Shown here one piece after another: positions 55,647 to 64,000 of a DNA stretch of 64,000 nt. The stretch comes from Spinacia oleracea (lineage: Eukaryota; Streptophyta; Magnoliopsida; Caryophyllales; Amaranthaceae), in contig NC_079490.1 in assembly GCF_020520425.1 (NCBI RefSeq), positions 124,330,715-124,394,714 on the forward strand. Direction: 5' to 3'. Each line of letters opens with the position of its first letter. Position 1 is the first letter of the stretch. The notes under the pieces were generated by a model. It was not told where the DNA came from. It searched no databases and saw nothing but the letters and a program-made list of their open reading frames with translations. The translations under genes were made by a program, and so were the position numbers.

Positions 55647-55664
55647 TGGCGACTCCACTGGGGA
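55647..55664 (+). other. Primer-binding site of T_D
   Basis: TGGCGACTCCACTGGGGA one base after the LTR end. It differs from T_A's site at one base. Confidence 0.8.
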
Positions 55665-56911
55665 TAGTGAACGAAATACTCGTGCTCGTAGGTAATCAAA
55701 ATAGCCGAAGGGTGAAACGATCCTAGCCCGCGTTTATTTCCCCATCAAGTTGGGACGACCTGAAAATCAGCATATTAATGTGAACGGGTAGAACCGCATA
55801 ACGAATGTTGGCTCCCTTGGGATGTTTCATCTCGGGAGTTGGGACTAAGGATACCCATCGCCAACCGGGGGGTGCATACGCTTCGAATGTTGTCCACTCG
55901 GCACTTTCGCTAGTAGTACACCCGTCCCAAACCCAATCGCTCGCCCACTAGGTCCCTATCATTGGTGCATGCCCCCTTGGCTTACATCGTGATTGGCCTC
56001 TTGAGCGAAATTCGTCTGTTGAAGGCACTACCTCGACCGGGGCATGTGTTGGATCTGCGATAGAAGCGGTACCAAGCCGGCGTAAATACTACCCATAGAA
56101 GCCTATCATAAACTACATGACATATTATTATCTTGCCTCATGATGTAATGTTAGTTATGCGAGCGAAATATGTGATTGTGTGTGACAAATAATGCTAGAA
56201 AACCAACGACCTTAAAAATTGCCCAAACGTTCATAAACCAATTGGCCAAAGAGTTATACCAAAATACGTGTTGCGCAAACCCGAACGATCGCCACAAAAA
56301 TAAGCGACGCTTGGGATGGCCCGTAACGAATCCCACAAAACGCTGTAACGCGTAAAGGACGTTATTAGGCAAGCACGCAAAATCAAAGTCGCATAAACAA
56401 AAAGTATACGCAAACAAGAAACGAGAACCAGCCAGGGACGCATTTTCAACGCCCCTGGCTGGGCGCTAATATTTCTCACGCCCTTCGCTGGGCGCTGAAG
56501 TTGCTGCCTGGCCTTTTGGTTAGGCGTAGCAGCCTCGATGCCCGCGCAAAAAATATATACGTAGCAAAAAAAAAAACTATTCGTAAAGATTGCTGCGAGG
56601 GCGTATGAAAGGCACTCGATTCTAAAAGCGACTAAAAAAATATAAAAATAAATAACTCTTTGTGTCGTTGTTAGGCCTCATATGACGACAATGTTCGGCA
56701 CCAAAACCGAGTATGCTAATAACTATGAATGTCACACGGGCAAAGATTTTCGAAAATATAAAGAGTTCAAAGTGCACACATAGTAGTCCAAATATACTAG
56801 TCCGACTTAAGGGTAGTCATAAAATGTCTAAAAACCGACTCATGAAATAAACTAATGTGTCTCCTACTCCACAACAATAATGCAGGGCCCCTGAATACCT
56901 ACCCGTGATAG
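55665..56911 (+). other. T_D leader; gag and protease not found
   Basis: About 1.25 kb of untranslated sequence where gag and protease should lie. No Gag core, knuckle or DSGA motif is seen in any frame. Two hairpins of the CGCCC-N6-GGGCG type lie at 56450-56465 and 56479-56494. Short antisense frames at 56151-56479 have no recognisable content. Confidence 0.6.
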
Positions 56912-59900
56912 CCATCAAGGATCGCAATGGAAGTATCATATCCCGAACATCTATTCCTAGAGGTCGCACAAACCCAAGAGATGCATGTTCTGGAACACGA
57001 CCCTCTACGTTCTCAAAGGCCACTCGCCTCAAAGAACCATGCCATGCCAACAGCGCTCCCCAACTCACATGCTTTCGGGCTATTGTTTGGGTTAGAAAAG
57101 AAAAGAGCAAGGAACGAAACAGAAATTATAGCATTGGCCCTTCAAGATGAATTGTTCGATTCCACTAAACTGATCGCTCCATCACCCTTAAAGGTTGACC
57201 AAATCCCACGAGGGTGGCGCAAGACCTTCAAATGGACTAATGCTCGTGGAATGAAGTTCAAGATATCTGCGGGAGAGGGTCCAATGTACGAAGAATTAGA
57301 GTCTGAATCCGAGTCCGACTCCGAGTCCGAACCTAGCAAAATTGTAACCCCTTCCAAAACTAGTTTAGACCCGGAAATATCTACTCCGGGAGATCTTTTT
57401 GATGTAATGCTTCATGACTTTAATAAGATAAACAAAACTTTCGAGTTTATGCCGCTTAAAAATCCGAGTAGTACTGCAGAATGTCTCGCCACTAATGAGC
57501 ACGAAAAAGAGCCAAAAGAGGAATATACCGAATTATTAAAACCTGTAAATGAACAAGAACTAAAAACTCCTATAATTGAGGACACAAAATCGGTAAATAT
57601 TGGAACAGAGGAAAATCCTAAAATCATTAAAATTGGCCTCACCTTAACTCCCACTGAAAAAACCGATCTAATCTCCACTTTGCGGGAATTCGAGGGTGTC
57701 TTTGCTTGGTCCTACAAAGACATGCCAGGAATAGATCGAGAAATCGCTGAGCATAAGATTCCGCTAGATCCCAAAATGACGCCAGTAAAACAAAAGCTAC
57801 GGCGGCTCAAACCAGAGATAGCCTTGAAAATAAAAGAAGAAGTCACTAAACAATTAGACGCCGGCTTCATAAAAGTCACCAACAACCCAGAATGGGTGGC
57901 CAATATTGTCCCCGTAGCTAAAAAAGATGGACGAGTGCGAATGTGCGTAGACTTTCGAGATCTCAACAAAGCCAGTCCCAAAGATGACTTCCCTCTACCT
58001 CACATTCACATATTGGTAGACAACACCGCAGAACACGCGCTTCTCTCCTTTATGGACGGGTACGCAGGATATAACCAAATACTTATGGCAGAAGAAGACA
58101 TGGAAAAAACAACCTTCATTACCCCTTGGGGTACATATTGCTATACTGTAATGCCTTTTGGTTTCAAAAACGCGGGGGCCACCTATCAAAGAACAGCCAC
58201 CACATTACTCCATGACATGATACACAAAGAAATCGAGGTCTATGTAGACGACATGATCGTCAAATCTAAAGACCGGCACGGTCACCTCCCGGCACTTAGA
58301 AAGTTCTTCACCCGAATCTTGAAATATAACATGAGACTAAATCTACAAAAATGTGCGTTCGGGGTAACCTCTGGAAAATTTCTAGGATATGTTGTTAGTA
58401 CGCGGGGTATCGAGATTGACCCATCCAAGATTAAAGCCATTACCGAAATGCCCCCACCAAAAACTGAAAAACAGATAAGGGGCTTCCTAGGAAAGCTGCA
58501 ATACATTAGTAGGTTCATTTCCAACCTTACTATGACTTGTGGGCCAATATTCAAAAAATGAAGAAAAGAAGAAAAAGCCGAATGGGATGAACAATGCCAA
58601 ATTGCCTTCGATAAAATCAAAGAATATCTAAGCAAACCACCCGTACTTACCCCTCCTTTGCCTGGAGTCCCTTTACGCCTATACCTAACCGTCACGGATA
58701 CTGCAGCGGGAGCTATGCTCTCACAGTGTGTACATGGATCCGAGCGAGCCATTTACTACTTGAGCAAGAAGTTCATACAGTACGAGACGAGATATACAGA
58801 ACTTGAGAAAACCTGCCTCGCCCTCGTCTGGGCATCTAAAAAACTCAGACATTACCTATTGGCCCACACCGTTCATATAGTGTCACAACTAGACCCCTTA
58901 AAATATATGTTCGAAAAGCCCGCTCTAAACGGTCGCTTGTGCAGGTGGCTAGTCATGCTCTCAGAGTTCGAACTAAAATTCATGCCAGAAAAAACAATCA
59001 AAGGAAGAGCGGTAGCCGAGTTCCTGGCCGAGCATGCTACGAATGAGGAAACCACGGAAGCTTACCTCCTCCCTGACGAGGAACTTCTGATGATACGAGA
59101 CGACTATTGGACACTATACTTCGATGACGCGTCCAATCAGAAGGGATGCGGTGTCGGAGTTCTCCTAGTCAGTCCCGAAGGGGCCCATATACCAATTTCC
59201 ATCAAACTTGACTTCGAGGCCACAAACAACGCCGCCGAATATGAAGCCTGCATAGTTGGGCTAGAGGCCGCAATTAGCCTCGGGGTCAAGCATCTACAAG
59301 TCTTCGGGGATTCTTCCCTAATAATCAACCACATATCCAAAAGATGGAAGGTCCGAAGCACTAGTCTCTCAAAGTATCAAGCTCACTTAGACCAAATAGT
59401 CGAGCAATTCGAATAAATCGAGTATACGTACTTACCAAGAGACGACAACCAATTCGCGGATGCACTAGCAAAGTTAGCTTCAATGCTCGACATCCCGAAT
59501 GAGTTGGACGGAATGACCCTTCGAGTCGAACGAAGAAAAGATCCGGCTTATTGCTGTGCCATAGACTCCGAACCTGAAAACACCGAAGAAGAACCATGGT
59601 ATACGGACATCCTTCGTTACAAAACAAGTGGGGAATTCCCCCCAAACACCTCCCCGCGAGCACAAAAGGCCCTACGCCTCCTCGCGTAGCAATATAGCAT
59701 AATCCTGGGGGAATTGTACAAATACACGCCGAATAAAATCAAGTTACTTTGTGTTCACCAAAACCAAGCCCAAAGACTAATGGAAGAATACCATAACGGC
59801 GTGTGTGGACCTCATATGAACGGCAAAATGCTATCCCGGAAAATATCCCGCTCAGGGTATTATTGGACCACCATGGAAACTGATTGCCATCACTTTGTGA

Positions 59901-60841
59901 AAACTTGCCCAAAATGCCAAATCTTCAATAACCTTAACCACTTACCTCCCTCAGAACTATACACCTTCACTTCCCCATGGCCCTTTTCTACCTGGGGTAT
60001 AGATATAATCGGAAAAGTAATGCCCACAGGCGTAGAGGGACACGAGTACGTTTTAGTCGCAATTGACTACTTCACTAAATGGGTAGAGGCAGTCTCCTAC
60101 GCAAAATTAACGGCCAAACATGTAGCTCGATTCCTAGAAAAGAACATATTCTGTCGATACGGGGTTCCACATGAAATCATAAGCGACCAAGGTTCTCACT
60201 TTAGGGCCGAAGTCCAAGACCTGCTCGAAAAATATCATGTCAAACATCATAAATCCTCTCCCTACAGGCCGCAAATGAACGGCGCGGTAGAGGCAGCCAA
60301 CAAAAACATTAAAGTCATAATCGAAAAAATGGCCGAAAATTATAAGGATTGGCCAAACAAATTACACTTTGCATTATGGGGTTATCGAACCTCAATCCGC
60401 ACCTCCATTGGAGTAACACCCTACTCCTTGGTATACGGAATGGAAGCAGTTCAACCGATAGAGTTGGAAATTCCCTCCCTCCGGATCGTCCTAGAAAGCA
60501 AACTACCCGAGGCCGATTGGGTTCCAGCTAGGTACGACGAGCTCGTTCTTTTAGACGAACGGAGGTTGAGAGCTTTACATCACGTGCAAGTGTATCAAAA
60601 GCGTATCGCAAGGCAATTCAACAAAAGAGTCAAACCTCGAAATATCAAAGAAGGCGATTTTGTGTTAAAAGAAATCCGCGCACCTACTACGGACCCCCGA
60701 GGAAAATTTCGGCCTAATTGGACCGGACCATATTTTGTAAAGACTATCCTTCCTGGCGGAGCGGTCTAACTGGCTGACATAGATGGAGCGGAATTCGCCA
60801 ACCTCACGAATTTAGACCAATTGAAAAAGTACTATATTTAA
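56912..60841 (+). pseudogene. T_D pol: RT, RNase H, second RNase H, integrase; four in-frame stops
   Basis: One frame runs from 56912 to TAA at 60839-60841, first ATG at 56927, interrupted by TGA 58559, TAA 59414, TAG 59687 and TAA 60767. Order: acidic Ser/Glu linker; RT with FRDLNKASPKDDFPLPH, MDGYAGYNQ and YVDD (58241-58252); RNase H (about 58655-59030, LEKTCLALVWASKKLRHYL); second, aRNH-type RNase H (about 59100-59410, TNNAAEYEACIVGLEAAISL, GDSSLIIN); integrase with HHCC finger (H...H...CPKC, 59756-59920) and catalytic D (60002), D (60185), E (60290), 34 residues between the last two; then GPY/F-like WTGPYFVKTILPGG. Apart from the stops the frame is undamaged, suggesting recent inactivation. 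Confidence 0.9.
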
Positions 60842-61748
60842 TAAAATTCAGTCCGGAGTTAAGGCATCTAATAATACACATTAAGACTCATAAGCAAGCA
60901 TTCTGCGCATTACTCTAACCAAACGGCATAAGACTCGCTAAAGTAGAAAGGGAGAAGAACACAGTTTCAACGCCCATGACTGGGCGCTGTTATTTTTCAC
61001 GCCCAGGCCTGGGCGCCGATATTCCCAACGCCCAAGCTTGGGCGTCATTCTCTCTTGCCACCAATTCTCCCGCTTCTGCAAGTGTTCGTACTCCTTTTTC
61101 GAATCATCAAAAGAACCACGAACACTTGGGGGGGGGGGTAGCAGACGTGTAATGAACACCCCTTTCAAAAAAAAAAACATATAGCTAGAACTACGCGCGA
61201 CCTGATTCTGACAAGATACGTAGGCAATCCTTACCAAGGATTCGGTCCAATAAAAAATTAAATAATAATAAAGTCATGGAACACATCAAGAGGAAAAGAT
61301 ATTACAAAGGGCACTATACCCTAACCCATGCACGAGCAAGGCCAAATAGAACGAAAAACGGAGACACAAAAAATATTTCAGGAGCAAACCCAACAAAGGA
61401 GTATGGCACGAGTCGGCAAAAAAGGGAACCCCCAAATGTAGACATAAGAAAACATACATATGTAATCCCCCCAAGTAGTCGGCTAGTCTAAATATGTGTG
61501 CACTCTTGTATGAACTCATTTTTTCTAAAGAACAATATATGGAATTCTTTGTTTTTTTTCAAAATTCGTCGTTGGTTTAGAAACTTTATACCGTCAGAAT
61601 GCTATGTGTTGAGGCCTCAGTTGATAAAGGCAAACCTAGCAAGCCCATGGAAGGCTCAAAACATTCTTGCACCAAAAATTCGCAAAAATATATAAAACAT
61701 ATATACATGCGAAATACAAGAATGAATAAATACAAAATAGAAGCAAGC
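60842..61748. other. Spacer between T_D pol and the PMD gene, with palindromes
   Basis: Non-coding. Three hairpins in 75 bp: CGCCCA-tgac-TGGGCG (60971-60986), CGCCCAGGCCTGGGCG (61000-61015), ACGCCCAAGCTTGGGCGT (61028-61045). A run of G at about 61130-61138 precedes TAGCAGACG. Nothing else recognisable. Confidence 0.6.
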
Positions 61749-63974
61749 CTAAGACTCGTCATCGGCTTCATGCCTCCAAGCCTCGCCGGTCCATCCGCTC
61801 CACCCCCCGTGGTGTGAGGACCCCCAACCAGAATCGCCCCAAAACTGAGGCCGTGGCTGCGACTCGGGGCTGGGCTCTCGAGCCATCGACACGGAACGTC
61901 GCCTACGCTCCGGCTCGAACCTCTCCCCAGAAGAACTCACCCCCACATCAGAACGGCGATGCCGTAGGGGCGAGTACCGTACTCTCTCTCTCTCCTCAGG
62001 GCCGCGTCCCCCGCCCGATGGTCCTGCGTCATCGGCCCCGGCTCGTCCGGTCCTTCTGCAGAAACAAAAAAGGGAAAGTGAGTGACAGAAAGCCAAATAA
62101 AAGGTACAAATCAAAAAAAAAACGGCACATTACCTGAGTAGAGCGGGGGCTCCTGCAAGAAAGTGCAGATCGAGCCCGAACCAACGCGGACTTCAACCGG
62201 TTGATCACCCCCACCATCGCGTTGGCCATAAGGGCCGGAACCTGAAATGGGAATGTTAGTAACAAAAGAAAACCGAAAAAAATAAGAAGGATGCATAAAT
62301 AAAAGGTGCATACCGCCTGTACTCCCTCAGGGAGCGGAGCATGGAAAACCCGGCCTTCCGGGACAGTCTCCACAACCTCGGATCCACCCTCCCCAATATA
62401 TGAGATCCGAGCATCGGGAGGCACCCATCCCCCTAACAAAGGGTCAAGATGCTCCTGCACAAAACACGGTAAACATAAACACATGGGCACGAACATGAAA
62501 ACACTGCAAAAAAATCAATAAAGAAAAAGAGCAACTTACAGTGCCGGGCTCCGGGAGACGAAGAGAATCCTTGATGAACTGATGATAGCTAGCTCCAGCT
62601 ATCACCAACTCCGTCGCCGGCACGCCCGTCCTCGAATTGACCCTCCACGCCTCGCCTATCGTACGGGTAGACAGCATGGTCGCAGGTGGAGGCTGAGGCA
62701 CCGAAAAGACTCCGACAGTCTGCATACGTACCCGCTCTCCTACGTACCAGACAGGGTCACGGCGACCAATAAACAAAACCCACATTTGGCTCAGGGCATG
62801 ACTATCCCTGACCGAAGCATAGGCACCCCTAAAAGAGAGACATGGGGTCCAGACCACCTATTTTGTGAATACAGACACAATCAGATCTCGCACATAGAAA
62901 CAAAAACAATGACGAAATACGAGATAAAGGATAAGGTGCTGCACATGCTCTGGGTTCCCGTCCCGGATAAGATCCCACACGGTATCGGGCGGCGGACGCG
63001 CCGTCAGCTTCTTCTTCCAACCCCAACGACGACCGGCAGGGTACTACAAAGGCCTCTGCCCCTTTCGGGGAGCCAGCCAAGGCAAATGCTCGAAGGCCCA
63101 CAGCTATAAAAGAAAAAAATAATAATACATCACAAAAAGGCTCAATAAGGGCAAGAAAGCAAAAGGAGAGCTAGGCACACACCTCAATCAAACGCGGCAC
63201 TCCCGCCAATGCAATGACAAAGTGATGTCTACGCGGGTCCGAGTCTCGCACCGCCAAACTCATCTGGCCTACGAGCGTCGCATAGCCCAAATCGCCCCAA
63301 CAGTAGTCGCCCAACGAAGACACGTGCTCCACCAAACCTATCCACCTCGGGTCGAAGGTGTCAGTAGGACCCGACAAAAAAGTGGAAGTGATAAAATGGA
63401 GGTAGAACAGCCGGGCCTGTCTCAAAGATGACTCCTCCACCCCATGCTCCAAGGCCCACATCAGGTCAGCATAAGGTATCTCACGGGCCTGGTACGAAGG
63501 CAATCTCTCACCCAGCCACGAGCCTATGAGCCTAGCACCCTCAGCAACGGTCGGCAGCGGGCCATCTGACCTTAGACGAACGGGGTTCCCTGTAAAGGTC
63601 AAGCCCGTCAAAGCCGTATAGTCCTCGGGAGTAAACGTCATCTCACCCGAAGGAAAGTGGAAAGTGTTGGTGGTATCCCACCACCACCTCATGAACGACC
63701 GCAGAAAAGATAGGGAGATGTTGAGTAGCAGTATCTCCCAGAAAGTCTCAACCACCGGGAACAGCGAACTCTCCCTCACCAAAGGCTGGGCGTCCGAGCT
63801 CAGGTAACCGAAGACAGTCTCGCTCGTCGCTGCACCATAGCCGCGAACCGTAGTATCCCTCCTCGCGTGAAGGCGGGTGGTCACGTGATGCTCCAGGTCG
63901 TAGTGCAGGTCCCGATCGTCGTAGTACTCTGGACCCACCCATAGGGGTCCCACACCAGTGGGCTGATGCGTCAT
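61749..63974 (-). pseudogene. Plant mobile domain (PMD, MAIN-like) gene in T_D, antisense, multi-exon, with an in-frame stop
   Basis: Exon 1 (63974-63183) encodes 264 residues with the PMD hallmark WWWDTTNTFHFPSGEMTF, EDYTALTGL, then GSWLGERLPSY and ALAGVPRLIE. I infer introns with GT/AG borders and phase 0: exon 2 63103-62945 (LWAFEHLPWLAPRK), exon 3 62857-62540, exon 4 62454-62314 (EHLDPLLGGWVPPDARI), exon 5 62241-62134, exon 6 from about 62054. Exon 2 has a TAG at 63046-63044. In exon 6 the phase-0 frame stops after KDRTSRGR, while a frame shifted by one would give a long Arg/Ser/Gly-Trp tail ending at 61749. The frame is open upstream of 63974 to the window edge, so the start is tentative. 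PMD proteins in Tat-type elements are known; the host MAIN/MAIL proteins act in silencing. Exon 2's donor is weak and inferred. Confidence 0.8.
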
Positions 63975-64000
63975 TCCACGCTCCTCGTGGCCGCCAGAGG

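Larger units (their letters stand above)
54171..64000 (+). mobile_element. T_D: Tat-type Ty3/gypsy element carrying an antisense PMD gene
   Basis: 5' LTR (54171-55645), PBS (55647-55664), leader, pol on the plus strand, then an antisense plant mobile domain gene up to the window end. The 3' LTR is not in view. It is inserted in a leader minisatellite of another Tat element. Gag and protease are not detectable. Dual RNase H domains and an extra antisense ORF between pol and the 3' LTR are known traits of the Tat (Retand/Ogre-like) lineage. Confidence 0.82.

Overview
The window is plant nuclear DNA made almost entirely of nested transposable elements. I see no credible host gene, rRNA, CRISPR array or bacterial feature. 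Element families (Ty3/gypsy of the Tat and Athila types, Ty1/copia, CACTA, Helitron, Stowaway MITE), TATA boxes in the LTRs and primer-binding sites all fit a dicot. The copia LTR that ends ...ATTATTTCCTTCA resembles LTRs I associate with spinach, beet and relatives (Caryophyllales); that assignment is from memory and only an inference.

Layout, left to right. 1-5811: the 5' end of a minus-strand Ty1/copia element (non-coding interior, PBS, LTR), inserted in an Athila-like LTR fragment (5812-7349). That fragment sits in an old minus-strand Tat-type element, here called T_B, whose pieces recur across the window. T_B is also hit by a solo LTR (7634-10552, TSD ctcga) and by a related Tat element, T_A (10672-23928, TSD gtcgg). 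T_A itself carries a second solo LTR of the first family in the opposite orientation (13781-16726, TSD catca) and a Helitron (19362-20103). From 23929 T_B resumes with its RNase H and RT region, is split by a young 8.5 kb non-autonomous LTR element (26155-34694, LTRs about 2.73 kb), and is then entered by a CACTA transposon (34786-39650).

The block 'T_A LTR tail + T_B pol + CACTA' is tandemly repeated: a full 7232-bp unit lies at 39651-46882 and a partial third unit at 46883 to about 51645. The non-autonomous LTR element is only in the first copy, so it arrived after the duplication. The array ends beside a Stowaway MITE (51648-51932), a 5'-truncated copia LTR (to 53121) and a leftover Tat leader minisatellite (53122-54170).

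From 54171 to beyond the window end lies a plus-strand Tat element, T_D. It has a 5' LTR with TATA box, a PBS, a long leader without gag or protease, and a pol frame (RT, RNase H, second RNase H, integrase) broken by four in-frame stops. Downstream and antisense to pol is a multi-exon plant mobile domain (PMD, MAIN-like) gene, a known type of extra ORF in Tat elements.

The most interesting non-gene signal is a recurring architecture: several unrelated LTR families here carry arrays of short hairpins whose stems differ in sequence but stay complementary. The clearest is an array of eight 23-bp units in the LTRs of the young element.
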